A stretch of DNA of 20,763 nt from positions 1-20,763 of IMG/VR virus record IMGVR_UViG_3300049216_000413, one strand, 5' to 3'. Source of the DNA: a virus. The position numbers and the translations under genes are program-made. The notes under the pieces are model-generated. The model saw only the letters and a program-made list of their open reading frames with translations. It ran no database searches and was not told the origin of the DNA. Shown piece by piece: positions 8,296-16,183 of the stretch (positions within the stretch are counted from its first letter, which is position 1; each line of letters opens with the position of its first letter).

Positions 8296-8775
8296 TCAGC
8301 CCAATGTCAGGGGGTTGCCGTTCTCGTCGGTCAGCGGCACGCCGCTGTCGGTCAGCAGCCCGTCCGACGCGACCGATGTCGCCAGTGCCAGCACCGGAAG
8401 CTGCACGGCGCGGGAGATCGTCCGCCCGCCGCCGGTCCCGAGCGTGAGCATGACGGTGTAGGTCGTGCCGATCTGACCGCCCGACAGCCACAGCACCGCG
8501 CGGCACCCTTCGGCGCCGGATGCGGTCATCGTCAGATCGCCCTGGGCGTCGGGCGTGATCTGCACGTCCAGCGTGGTGATCGCGTCCGCCTCGTCGCCCG
8601 CCAGGGCTTCGGTGACGTCCAGCTGGTAGTCCAGCAGGTCGGACGGATCCTTCGCCGGCCAGGCCAGCAGCACGGGCACCGTCTGGGTGGCGCCCCGCGG
8701 CACCGGTGCAAAACCATCCAGCACGATCAGCCGTGCGCTGGACGGTCGCCAGAGGTGGGTGACAGGCGTTGGCAT
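8296..8775 (-). CDS. Fibre-tail adaptor-like protein
   Basis: This 159-residue, beta-rich protein lies between the glycine-rich protein and the first long fibre. The pattern LLDYQLDVTEAL-(G)DEADAI-TTLDVQITPDA, then RAVLWLSGGQIGTTYTVMLTL and GGRTISRAVQLPVL, resembles small phage fibre-tail adaptor proteins with one Ig/FnIII-like domain. Its C-terminus (GVPLTDENGNPLTLG) is a short flexible tail. From its position it could attach the following fibres to the baseplate; this is inference. The ATG follows GGGAG at a normal distance, and the gene sits 38 bases after the glycine-rich gene. Confidence 0.6.
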   Translation of the reverse strand: MPTPVTHLWRPSSARLIVLDGFAPVPRGATQTVPVLLAWPAKDPSDLLDYQLDVTEALAGDEADAITTLDVQITPDAQGDLTMTASGAEGCRAVLWLSGGQIGTTYTVMLTLGTGGGRTISRAVQLPVLALATSVASDGLLTDSGVPLTDENGNPLTLG

Positions 8776-8813
8776 GTCAGGAACTCCCGGTCAGGCGTGA
8801 TGCGTGTCAGGCC

Positions 8814-10046
8814 TCAGAACTCGACGACGACCAGGCCCGAAGCACCTGCTCCGCCATTCCCCGCGGTCTCGTAGGAGCCGCCACCGCCGGACCCGGGCGC
8901 CTGGCCGGACACGCCCCCGCCGGAACCGCCGCGGCCGCCGCCGCCGAACGCGGAGTCGCCGCCGCCGCCGGCAAAGTTGCTGGTCGAGGTATGGCCGTCC
9001 GCACCACTGCCACCGGTGAAGTTCAGGGTCCCGCCATAGCCCACCCCGCCCATCCCGCCCGCGCTGTTCGGATTGGCCGAGGACCCGCCCAGACCGCCGG
9101 TGGCATTGAGGTAGCTGCCGAACGCGGTGGTCCCGCCGGTCGCGGCCGTCGCCTGCGCCCCGCATCCGCCGCCGCCGCCGCCGATGGTCACGGTGATGAC
9201 CTGGCCAGGCGCGAGATTCACGATGCCCTCGGCATAGCCGCCGGCGCCACCGCCCCCGCCGGAATTGGCCGCGGTCGACCCGCCGCCGCCGCCACCACCA
9301 CCGACCAGGCGGATCCGCGCGCGCGTCACGCCTGCCGGCACCGTCCAGCTCGCGCTGCTGGCGAACGCCACCTGGCGGGAGAAGCCCGGCGTTAGCGACG
9401 GCAGCTTGAAGGCAATGAAGGGCGCTGCCGGCAGCACGGCGATCGCCGGCGCATCGACTTCCGTCTGGCCGTAATTGACCGTCACCACATACAGCCCGAC
9501 CCAGCCGTTATCGACCGGCGGTGTCGCCTGTGTTCCGGCCGGCGCCGGTGCGCCCGGCTTCATCTCCAGCTGCACCCGTTGCAGCCGCTGGGTGTTCTGC
9601 GCCGTCCCGGAGTTGTTCGGACCGGCATAGGGTTGCGACGGATTGGCCGCGTTGTAGTACGGCAGCACGATCGGCGTCGCATCCGCTTCCGACAGGCTCG
9701 CCTGGATCAGGTAGTTCACCGCCTGGCCCGACGCGGTCGGCGCGGTGACCGGGAAACTGGTCGGCGCGAGGTTGACGCCGACCTTCACCAGCGGGCTGAC
9801 CGGATCGGCCGGCAGCGTGCCGAAGGCGAGCGTGTCGAGCACGGTGAGCACCGCGATGCTGCCGGGCCCGACGGTGACGCCCATGCTCGCCGGCACGGTC
9901 GGCTGACAGAGCAGCCCGTCCACCACCGGCCCGGCACCCAGCGTCGCCTGGGCGATATAGCCCAGCGCCACCATGGTGTTGCGCTGAACGTTCAGCAGGT
10001 CGGTGTCGAGCGGGATGGAGCCGGGAAATACGATCTGGCGATCCAA
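8814..10046 (-). CDS. Tail protein with C-terminal glycine-rich adhesin-like domain
   Basis: This protein of 410 residues is read from a TTG start. The first ~230 residues begin DRQIVFPGSIPLDTDLL, resemble phage baseplate/fibre-attachment proteins and are rich in beta and Pro. From FASSASWTVPAGVTRARIRLVGGG onward is a glycine-rich domain with many GGGGG and GGxGG runs, ending GASGLVVVEF. Similar domains occur at phage fibre tips; the gp38 adhesins of some T-even-like phages use polyglycine helices for receptor binding. The TTG at 10044-10046 follows GAGGG by seven bases and gives the DRQIVFPG start expected for the family. A longer in-frame TTG at 10112 would overlap the upstream gene by 26 bases and adds a poorly conserved-looking stretch. 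Confidence 0.75.
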   Translation of the reverse strand: MDRQIVFPGSIPLDTDLLNVQRNTMVALGYIAQATLGAGPVVDGLLCQPTVPASMGVTVGPGSIAVLTVLDTLAFGTLPADPVSPLVKVGVNLAPTSFPVTAPTASGQAVNYLIQASLSEADATPIVLPYYNAANPSQPYAGPNNSGTAQNTQRLQRVQLEMKPGAPAPAGTQATPPVDNGWVGLYVVTVNYGQTEVDAPAIAVLPAAPFIAFKLPSLTPGFSRQVAFASSASWTVPAGVTRARIRLVGGGGGGGGSTAANSGGGGGAGGYAEGIVNLAPGQVITVTIGGGGGGCGAQATAATGGTTAFGSYLNATGGLGGSSANPNSAGGMGGVGYGGTLNFTGGSGADGHTSTSNFAGGGGDSAFGGGGRGGSGGGVSGQAPGSGGGGSYETAGNGGAGASGLVVVEF

Positions 10047-10053
10047 TGATGTG

Positions 10054-10058
10054 CCCTC
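10054..10058 (-). promoter_or_regulatory. Ribosome-binding site deciding a TTG start
   Basis: GAGGG lies seven bases before the TTG at 10046 and after the stop of the upstream gene at 10087. It favours this start over the upstream TTG at 10112, which would overlap the upstream gene. Confidence 0.55.
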
Positions 10059-10086
10059 GGTTGCGCGCGAAAAGGGGGTCCGCGCG

Positions 10087-10737
10087 TCAGTCGGAAATGC
10101 GTGTCCAGGCAATGGCGGTCGCCGGAAGCGTGTCGGCGACGGCGGCGTAGATGTCGGCGTCGGTGACCTGCCCCTGGATCATGTCCAGGCTGGCATAGGA
10201 GGAGATCCCGGCGCCCCAGCCGCCCGCGTCCCAGCCGGGCAGATAGGCGATGCCGCCACCGACCGGCCGGAACGCCGAGACGAAGCACTGGCCGGGCAGC
10301 ATCAGCGAGCCCCAGGCGCCGGCCGCGCCGTAGCCGGTGGCGATGCCCCAGGCCCCGGTATCGGCCGGCCGTGCGGGTTCGAACACCGTCGGCGCGCGCC
10401 CGGTCAGGTCCTGCAGCGCCTGGATCACCGCCGCCCGCGTGGCGCGCGGCCGGCGCAGCTCCAGCATGATGCGCTGGCGAAACGCCGCATCCGCCTCGGT
10501 GGCCCGACGCGGCAGCCGCGTGCCGAAGAAATCGGTGGAAATGCGGTCCAGCCAGTCGTCGGTCGCCGTCGCGATCCGGGTCTGCTGCCGCACGCCGGCG
10601 AGCAGCCCGAGCAGCCACACCCAGCTGGTCGCCAGGCCGGTCAGCAGGGCATCGAGCACCGGCGTCGCGTCGGCGAACCAGCGCGATGGCAGCACCGATT
10701 TCAGCCGCGCGAGGATATCCGCCTGATCTCCGACCAT
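10087..10737 (-). CDS. Baseplate protein, gpI-like
   Basis: This 216-residue protein directly follows the gpJ-like gene, in the position of P2 gpI or Mu gp48, the baseplate component that links the wedge to the fibres. The N-terminal half is helical and contains DDWLDRISTDFFGTRLPRR, followed by AAFRQRIMLELRRPRATRAAVIQAL, a typical block in this family. The C-terminal half is Gly/aromatic-rich (AWGIATGYGAAGAWG, PGWDAGGWGAG) and probably mediates contact with fibres. It ends in DTLPATAIAWTRISD. The start ATG lies one base after the gpJ stop (TGAGATG). The family is assigned from gene order and these blocks; overall identity to P2 gpI is not obvious by eye. Confidence 0.65.
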   Translation of the reverse strand: MVGDQADILARLKSVLPSRWFADATPVLDALLTGLATSWVWLLGLLAGVRQQTRIATATDDWLDRISTDFFGTRLPRRATEADAAFRQRIMLELRRPRATRAAVIQALQDLTGRAPTVFEPARPADTGAWGIATGYGAAGAWGSLMLPGQCFVSAFRPVGGGIAYLPGWDAGGWGAGISSYASLDMIQGQVTDADIYAAVADTLPATAIAWTRISD

Positions 10738-10738
10738 C

Positions 10739-11863
10739 TCAGTTCACCGCGACGGTGGAGGTCTTGATCACGCCGTTGCCGGCCGGGACCACATCGGCCG
10801 CGGCGCCGTTCAACGTGACCTGGGAGACATTGGTCACCAGCGAGGATGCGCCGTACGCCAGTGTCGCAATCCGCGTCAGCGGCAGGGTCGCGCCGATCGG
10901 CAGCGCGTTCACCCAGGCCGAGATCGCGGCCGCGACCGGCCCGACCACGGCGGCCTTGCTGACGCCGGCGGCGACACTGATGGTCAATGACACGGCCACC
11001 GGCACCAGCAGCGGGGCCAGCACGTCATAGGTCGTGCCGACCGGCCGCACCGCATCCACCGCGCCGGCGACCGTGCTGAGCAGTGAAGCGGGCGGCGTGC
11101 CGGAGCCGTCATCCACGGTGACGACGAAATGTCCGCTGCGGGCATTGCCGGCCGCGTCCACCCCCTCGGCGATCACGCTGGCCAGGTTCTGCTGCACCGA
11201 GGCGATGGCCGACTGGATCGCCAGCGGCGTCGCCCGCGCCAGGCTTGCCGCCCAGCTCTGGAAGCGCTGACGCAGTGCCGCATCGCTCTCGCCATCCACC
11301 CCGTTCTGCAGCGGCGCCGGATTGTCGACGGTATCGACACCGGGCAGCGCATCGACCAGCAGGGTGATGGCGTTCGCCTGCACATTGCCGGCCGCGCCGG
11401 CCGCCACCGCCTGCACCGGCACGCTCAGCGAGGTTGCCGCCGGCGGCAGCGCGAAGGCGTTGGCCACGGGATCGAACGCGGTGTTCGTCGGATCGGCGAC
11501 CACGTTGAAGCTGGTGGTGCCGTCGGCGGTGCGCACCTGCGTGCCCACCGGGATCGATGCGGCGACCCCCGGCGAGAAGCGGGCGAACTGGACCTGGCCG
11601 GACGCCGCGACTCCGGGCAATCGGGCCACGCTGAAATCCGCCACCCAGCTGTCCAGATCGGCGCCGGAGCTGGTGGCCGCACGGGTGGTCAGCAGCAGCT
11701 GCACGATCAGCCATTGCAGCCACAGTGCCAGCGAGGCATTCGCCTCCAGCACGGCACGCAGCACGCTGCCGACGGTCAGGTCGATCAGCGCGCGCGACGC
11801 GCCCTGCACGCCGGCCGCCATGTTGCTGACCAGCGTGGGGAAGTCCTGCAGGGGAAGTTTCAT
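10739..11863 (-). CDS. Baseplate wedge protein gpJ
   Basis: This 374-residue member of the Baseplate_J family (P2 gpJ, Mu gp47, T4 gp6-like) forms the ring of baseplate wedges. Diagnostic features are the N-terminal LTVGSVLRAVLEANAS helix, LDSWVADFSVARLPG, and then GQVQFARFSPGVAASIPVGTQVRTADG. VQAVAAGAAGNVQANAI and DGESDAALRQRFQSW follow, near the middle. The C-terminal half has the VDDGSGTPPASLL and VRPVGTTYDVLAP blocks. The order matches intact members, and the length is normal for compact phages of this type. The ATG overlaps the gpW stop as ATGA, indicating translational coupling. Confidence 0.92.
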   Translation of the reverse strand: MKLPLQDFPTLVSNMAAGVQGASRALIDLTVGSVLRAVLEANASLALWLQWLIVQLLLTTRAATSSGADLDSWVADFSVARLPGVAASGQVQFARFSPGVAASIPVGTQVRTADGTTSFNVVADPTNTAFDPVANAFALPPAATSLSVPVQAVAAGAAGNVQANAITLLVDALPGVDTVDNPAPLQNGVDGESDAALRQRFQSWAASLARATPLAIQSAIASVQQNLASVIAEGVDAAGNARSGHFVVTVDDGSGTPPASLLSTVAGAVDAVRPVGTTYDVLAPLLVPVAVSLTISVAAGVSKAAVVGPVAAAISAWVNALPIGATLPLTRIATLAYGASSLVTNVSQVTLNGAAADVVPAGNGVIKTSTVAVN

Positions 11864-12228
11864 GATCCCACCGGGAAGCTGAGGAGCTGGGTCTCGCCGG
11901 TATCGGCATCGCCGTAGCGGATCTCGACGTAGAACGTGCCATCGGTCTGCGCCTGCACGTCGATCGTCGGCTGCGGATCGGTGGCGACCGCCGGCTCCAG
12001 GAAGATCTGGCTGCGGATCACCGCGCGGATCTGCGACAGGCCGCCGGGCTGGCCGACGAACTGCGCCAGGCCGGCGCCGTACCCGGGCTGCCAGATATAA
12101 TCGCCCGGATTGGTCAGCAGCCGGCGCAGCACACGCTGCGCGGTGCGCGACGATCCCGCGACGAGGGCGAGGTCGCCGGTCGGCCCGATCGACAGATCGG
12201 TGCCCCAGAGATGCGCGAGTTCCTGCAT
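11860..12228 (-). CDS. Baseplate protein gpW / gp25-like
   Basis: This 122-residue protein is of the gpW/gp25 lysozyme-like baseplate family, which joins the wedge to the hub and sheath base. It shows LWGTDLSIGPTGDLALVAGS, followed by RVLRRLLTNPGDYIWQPGYG (the family's core LLT-GE/D-hydrophobic-P-YG motif), and IRAVIRSQIFLEPAV. The ATG at 12226-12228 lies two bases after the spike gene's stop. An upstream in-frame extension to 12426 has no family character and would overlap the spike gene, so it was rejected. It overlaps gpJ by four bases. Confidence 0.88.
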   Translation of the reverse strand: MQELAHLWGTDLSIGPTGDLALVAGSSRTAQRVLRRLLTNPGDYIWQPGYGAGLAQFVGQPGGLSQIRAVIRSQIFLEPAVATDPQPTIDVQAQTDGTFYVEIRYGDADTGETQLLSFPVGS

Positions 12229-12230
12229 GT

Positions 12231-12746
12231 TCAGTCCTGCGGGCTGGGTGTTCCGGTCTGTCCGCCGCGGCTGTCCACGTGCGTGTGCGCGTCGTAATCC
12301 TGCCGCAACGTGTCGAGCGCGCCCTGCTGGTCGAAGATGCGGCCTGCCACGTGCAGGTCGCCGCCGATGCGCACCGTGCCGTCGTTCTGCAGCTTCACGA
12401 ACGCGCCGGAGGCATGCACCAGCCACATCTCGCCGACCGGCGCCTGCGGCGGTGGCGCGGCGGCGGAGAAGGCGCGACCGGCAATGATGCCATGCTCGGC
12501 ATCGCCCTCCTGCGCCAGCACCAGGACCTGGTCGCCGGGCGCCGGCGGCGCGGCCAGACCCCAGCCGGAGCCGACCCAGCCGGACAGGATCGGCAGCCAG
12601 CCGGACAGCACGCCCTCCGGCTGCAGCAGCACGCGGGCGGTGTACGTGGCCGGATCGAAACTGGCGACCACGCCATAGCGGGCCTGGCCGCGGGCCGCGT
12701 CCAGCGCCGCCGATTGCTGCTTGAGCGCATTGAGGAAACGGTCCAT
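12231..12746 (-). CDS. Baseplate spike protein gpV
   Basis: This 171-residue protein matches the P2 gpV/Mu gp45 family, the trimeric membrane-piercing spike at the tip of the tail. An OB-fold region (GVVASFDPATYTARVLLQP, then WLPILSGWVGSGWG and PGDQVLVLAQEGD) spans residues ~24-82. A short beta-helical part (VKLQNDGTVRIGGDLHVAGRIFD) follows at ~117-139. Near the end, YDAHTHVDS includes His154 and His156, the HxH pair that coordinates a metal ion at the spike apex. The remaining 15 residues are Gly/Pro/Ser-rich. The ATG overlaps the upstream gpD stop by one base (TGATG). Confidence 0.9.
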   Translation of the reverse strand: MDRFLNALKQQSAALDAARGQARYGVVASFDPATYTARVLLQPEGVLSGWLPILSGWVGSGWGLAAPPAPGDQVLVLAQEGDAEHGIIAGRAFSAAAPPPQAPVGEMWLVHASGAFVKLQNDGTVRIGGDLHVAGRIFDQQGALDTLRQDYDAHTHVDSRGGQTGTPSPQD

Positions 12747-13834
12747 CAGGATCCCGGTGCAGGCGGAAAGTCGGTGGCGGGAATGGTGCTCTGCGATGCA
12801 GGGGAGGCGTTCTTGGCCCGCACCCGCTGGATGAAGCCGCGCTGCAGGCTGATCGTGCGATCGAGCTCGGCGACGAAATACGCCTGATCGAATTCGGTGC
12901 CGGTGCCGGTGAGGATGACCTGGCCGCGCGGCGTCAGGCTAAGCTCGCCCGGCATGCTGCAGGTGATGACACGCTCGTGCTGCGACAGCTCGGCGAGCAT
13001 CGATTGCGCCATGCTCAGCGCCTGATCGGGCGTCAGGTTCGGACGCACCACCACGTATTGCTGGCGGGCCGTGCCCGCCGTTCCGGGCGTGCCGCGCGCC
13101 GCCCGCGCGGTTTCGGTGAAGGCGGTCTTGCGCAGGCTGTTCCAGCTCTTGACGGTGACCTCGATGTCGCGCGCCAGGGTCAGCGCACGCTCCAGCCGCA
13201 GCTCGGTCAGATCGGCCGGGGTCACCGTCAGTGCCGTCGCGGTCGCGGTCTGCGGCTGCTGGAAATACAGCGTGCTGCCCTCGACCCGCAGGTCGAATCC
13301 TTCCTGCCGTGCGAGGAACACCAGCAGGTCCCATTCGCTGGTCGCACGGGCAAACTGATCGAGCGTGATGTGGTCGTGCTCCAGCTGGTAGTAGCGCCCG
13401 ACCGGCGTCGTCGTCGGCGTCACCGAAGCCTGCAGCCCGTGGCGCGCGGCAAGGAGCTGCGCGATCTCGCTGGCGGTGCGGTTCTGGAAGCTCTCCTGCG
13501 TGCGCGCCTCGATCAGCCGCGCGGTCAGGTCGCGGCCGGAGATGCGCAGCGTGCGCTGCACCGCATCGATCTCGACGGTGTCGACCTCGCCCTGCAGCAG
13601 CGATGCCCAGCTGCCGTCGATGCCGATGCGGATCTCGATCGGCACCTGGCTGGCCGAGGCCCAGCTGGAGAGGTCGGTCGCCGAGAGGGCGACGGTGACG
13701 GCGAAACGGTCGCATCCGTAATGGTTGTTGCTGGTCACCCGTGCATCGATCACCCCCGCCAGCGCGCTGCCATTTGCCAGCACCAGGACGGCGGGGGTGT
13801 GCAGTTCATTGCTCGGCAATGCCGCCCCCCGCAT
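12746..13834 (-). CDS. Baseplate hub protein, gpD-like
   Basis: This protein of up to 362 residues resembles the P2 gpD/Mu gp44/T4 gp27 hub family (late control D), which joins the tube to the spike. Supporting blocks are RVTSNNHYGCDRFAVTVAL, EIRIGIDGSWASLLQGEVD, the ISGRDLTARLIEA signature and the long TPVGRYYQLEHDHITLDQFARA / LLVFLARQEGFDLRVEGSTLYF segment. Its C-terminus is Pro/Ser-rich and flexible. The start is uncertain. The ATG at 13834 overlaps the LysM gene by 29 bases. A TTG at 13819 has GGGGGG just upstream and overlaps by only 14 bases, giving a product that starts PSNELHTPAVLVL. The family match begins only after this region. Confidence 0.85.
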   Translation of the reverse strand: MRGAALPSNELHTPAVLVLANGSALAGVIDARVTSNNHYGCDRFAVTVALSATDLSSWASASQVPIEIRIGIDGSWASLLQGEVDTVEIDAVQRTLRISGRDLTARLIEARTQESFQNRTASEIAQLLAARHGLQASVTPTTTPVGRYYQLEHDHITLDQFARATSEWDLLVFLARQEGFDLRVEGSTLYFQQPQTATATALTVTPADLTELRLERALTLARDIEVTVKSWNSLRKTAFTETARAARGTPGTAGTARQQYVVVRPNLTPDQALSMAQSMLAELSQHERVITCSMPGELSLTPRGQVILTGTGTEFDQAYFVAELDRTISLQRGFIQRVRAKNASPASQSTIPATDFPPAPGS

Positions 13835-13991
13835 TCGGATCGACGTCCGGGATCACCAGCGTGACCAGCCCTTCCAGCTCGGGATCGCTGAGGTTGTTGG
13901 CCTGGGCGATGCGCAGCCATTGCGTGGCGTCGCCCAGCTGCTCGGCGGCGATCTGGAACAGGTTGCCGCCGGCGACGGTGATCGTGCGCAT
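13806..13991 (-). CDS. Small LysM tail protein, gpX-like
   Basis: This protein of 61 residues consists almost entirely of one LysM-type fold (ITVAGGNLFQIAAEQLGDATQWLRIAQANNLSDPE, then LVTLVIPD). It corresponds to P2 gpX, or to the separate LysM unit of XkdP-type baseplate proteins. In tails this domain is thought to sit at the hub/tube boundary rather than to bind peptidoglycan. The ATG at 13991 overlaps the previous stop as TGATG, and the reading continues into the gpD-like gene by overlap. It is short but lies in a strict overlap chain, so it is a real gene. Confidence 0.85.
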   Translation of the reverse strand: MRTITVAGGNLFQIAAEQLGDATQWLRIAQANNLSDPELEGLVTLVIPDVDPNAGGGIAEQ

Positions 13992-14677
13992 CAGGTCGAG
14001 GCATTCGCCAGATTGACGCGGGCGCGCCCGAGATAGGCGCTCGCCTGCGACAGGCTGGCGAGCTGGCCGGCGGCGGCGCTGACCGCCAGCGGATCGTCGC
14101 CGCCGAGCGCCGCGCCGGCCGCAGCGAGCTGCGTGCCGAGCGCCGCCTGGCTGGCTGCCAGGCTCGCCACCGCCGCGGCATTCGCCGCCGTCCCGGCCGT
14201 CGCCGCCCCGGTCACGCCGACCGCGGCGAGCGGCGCGGAGACGTCGAACGCGGTCGAGGCCGACGTCAGGTCCGCCGTCACCGAGGTCAGCAGATCGGCC
14301 GCCGCCTGCACCACCGGCGCCGCCGGATCCAGCACCACGGTGCAGACCAGCCGGTACGGCACCCACCAGGGGGCGCTGTAATCGGCGGAAAACTCGGCGA
14401 TGACCACGGTGTAGAAGAAGGCATCCCAGGTCAGCGTGACCTGCGCCCCCGCCATGCGCAGCGCGTCCAGCAGCCGCGCCCGGTCGGCGGCATCGGGTCC
14501 GGAGAACACGCCCGACCAGGCGAGGTCCGCGTCATCCGCCCCCAGCGCATCCACCACGCGTCCGCCGCCGACCAGGCGATGGATCGCCAGGCGCTGCCGG
14601 CCGCCGAAGGTGATGCGATCCGGCACTTCGAAGCCGGCAAAGGCGACCGGGCCGAGCAGCAATTGGGTGGTTGGCAT
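13991..14677 (-). CDS. gpU-like tail/baseplate protein
   Basis: This 228-residue protein lies between the tape-measure position and LysM. Residues 1-110 (LLLGPVAFAGFEVPDRITFGG, then LVGGGRVVDALGADDADLAWSGVFSG and LLDALRMAGAQVTLTWD) look like the beta-rich N-terminal region of P2 gpU, Mu gp43 or XkdP-type tail proteins. Residues ~135-228 are Ala/Ser-rich and predicted helical, without recognisable motif. Both ends are fixed by TGATG overlaps. Position suggests a link between the distal tube/tape and hub. P2-type gpU caps the head-proximal end of the tail, so the match is only to fold and order. Confidence 0.6.
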   Translation of the reverse strand: MPTTQLLLGPVAFAGFEVPDRITFGGRQRLAIHRLVGGGRVVDALGADDADLAWSGVFSGPDAADRARLLDALRMAGAQVTLTWDAFFYTVVIAEFSADYSAPWWVPYRLVCTVVLDPAAPVVQAAADLLTSVTADLTSASTAFDVSAPLAAVGVTGAATAGTAANAAAVASLAASQAALGTQLAAAGAALGGDDPLAVSAAAGQLASLSQASAYLGRARVNLANAST

Positions 14678-15777
14678 CAGAGCGCTCCCGAAATCCAGGT
14701 CGGCGAGAGGCGCGGATCGAAACCGATCGCGCCGGCGGGCGGCTGGGAGGCCTCCCGCGCGAGGCGATTGGCCAGCCAGCGGCCGACCAGTTCGCCATCG
14801 AGGAACACATCGCCGCCTTGCGGCCCCTCCCGCGGTGCCGCGGGCGGCGGGCTCGCCGGCCGATCGGCCGGAGCCGCGCCGGGCGGCGTCGGAGGCGCAT
14901 CCGGGGTCGATCTCGCCGGGGCGCCGGCCGACGGCCGTTGCCACGGCGTTCGCGGCGCCACCGGCGTCTCGGCGGCGAGATGTGCCGCATCGGCCGGCAT
15001 GGCGGGCCGCGACGGCATGGCGGACGCGGCGGCGGAGGCCGGCGTGAGCGATGGTGCGACGGAGATCTGCGGCCGCACCTGCGGGGCCGGCATGTCGGCC
15101 GGCGCCGCCGACCGCTGCCGCGGCGCGGCGGCCGCGGCCGGTTCGGTCCGGACCACCCGCGTCTCGGCCGGCAGCGTGGACACGACGACCCGATGTCGCG
15201 GCACCGGCCGTTCCTGCGGCGCCGGAGCGGCCGGGGCGGCCGCCACGGCCTGGGCCGGCGGTGCCGGCGCGGGGATGGCGGGAGCGGAAGCCGGCTGCGG
15301 TGCCGCGACCGGCGGGACCACAGGCGAGGACGCCGCATCAGGCGTGCGTGCCGGCGGCGCGGGGACCATGGCCGGCGGCGACATTCGCGGCACGGGCGCC
15401 GCGGCCGGTGGCGCGGCGGCGCCGGGCGGCTCGGGCACCGGCGGGGCCGACGCGCCTGGCATGGGTGGCATCTCGGCCGCCCGCCGCACCGCCGGCGCCG
15501 GCGCGGCCGCCGGCGCGGGTTCGCCCGCATGCAGCACCGCCGGCGCTGCCGCATCGGCCTCGGCCGGCCGCGTCGCCGCCTGTACCACCGGTTTCGGGGC
15601 CGTTCCGGGCGCCGCGGCCAGGGTGGTCCGCGCCGTCTCCGACAGTCGCAGCAGGCCGAGCCGGCTCGCCTCGATGCCGCGGTCCAGATCGCGCAGTTCG
15701 CGCTCGATCACCGCGATCCCATCCGACACGCCATCCTGCAGGGCGAGGGTGATGCCGATCGTGTAGGCGTCGTCCAT
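14677..15777 (-). CDS. Tape-measure-position protein, Ala/Pro-rich
   Basis: This 366-residue protein occupies the tape measure slot, between the tail chaperone block and the hub genes. Residues 1-50 (TIGITLALQDGVSDGIAVIERELRDLD and on) form a heptad-like helix. Residues ~51-320 are almost purely Ala, Pro, Val, Met and Arg in low-complexity order, predicting disorder or polyproline helix rather than the long coiled coil and membrane segments usual for tape measures. The last 46 residues regain complexity (GGDVFLDGELVGRWLANRLAREA, then GFDPRLSPTWISG), a block that resembles conserved C-termini of phage tail tape proteins. The start follows a strong GAGGAGAGG. If it is the tape, it is very short; long plus-strand open frames over this region are composition artefacts. 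Confidence 0.65.
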   Translation of the reverse strand: MDDAYTIGITLALQDGVSDGIAVIERELRDLDRGIEASRLGLLRLSETARTTLAAAPGTAPKPVVQAATRPAEADAAAPAVLHAGEPAPAAAPAPAVRRAAEMPPMPGASAPPVPEPPGAAAPPAAAPVPRMSPPAMVPAPPARTPDAASSPVVPPVAAPQPASAPAIPAPAPPAQAVAAAPAAPAPQERPVPRHRVVVSTLPAETRVVRTEPAAAAAPRQRSAAPADMPAPQVRPQISVAPSLTPASAAASAMPSRPAMPADAAHLAAETPVAPRTPWQRPSAGAPARSTPDAPPTPPGAAPADRPASPPPAAPREGPQGGDVFLDGELVGRWLANRLAREASQPPAGAIGFDPRLSPTWISGAL

Positions 15778-15814
15778 GCCACCTCTCCTCGCAACCGTAT
15801 TGTCGGGACTGCCG

Positions 15815-16183
15815 TCAGCGCCGGGTGGCCTCGCCGATCAGCCCGGCGAGCGCGGCACCGATCTGCGCCGCAAGCGCGTGGCCCTGTGCGACGGCGGCCG
15901 GCAGCAGGAATGGCCGCGGCGGCATGCGCGCGGTTCCGTTCTCCTGGAACACCGCGACATCGCTGGTGCTGCCGACCTGCGCGCCCGCGTCATCCGCCTG
16001 GTGCCCGATGCTGTCGCGCAGCGCGCCGCTGCGTGGCCAGGGCGTGTCATGCGCCGCATCGGCATCCGACAGCTCGGCGCGCACCGCAGCCGCCAGCTGC
16101 GCGCCCGCGTCGTCCAGCGCGGCATGCAGCGCCGGCCGGATCGGCAGGGCGCGCAGCCGATCGGCAAGCTCGGCCGGTGTCAT
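15815..16183 (-). CDS. HK97-gp10-like tail/neck protein
   Basis: This 122-residue protein resembles the HK97 gp10/phage virion morphogenesis group, which act as head-tail joining or tail completion factors. The key block is PWPRSGALRDSIGHQ, followed by GAQVGSTSDVAVFQENGTARMPPRPFLLPA, with the characteristic [YF]-x-x-x-x-x-GT-x-x-M/x-PRPF motif. The N-terminal LADRLRALPIRPALHAALDD is helical. The ATG overlaps the end of the tail chaperone extension (ATGA), so the two are translationally coupled. Its place between the chaperone and tape-measure genes is unusual, since such proteins are normally encoded upstream of the sheath. Confidence 0.78.
   Translation of the reverse strand: MTPAELADRLRALPIRPALHAALDDAGAQLAAAVRAELSDADAAHDTPWPRSGALRDSIGHQADDAGAQVGSTSDVAVFQENGTARMPPRPFLLPAAVAQGHALAAQIGAALAGLIGEATRR

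Noticed and set aside
10047-10112. Upstream TTG start extending the glycine-rich protein
   Set aside because: It overlaps the gpI-like gene by 26 bases and lacks a good ribosome-binding site. The TTG at 10046 has GAGGG at normal distance and gives the expected N-terminus.
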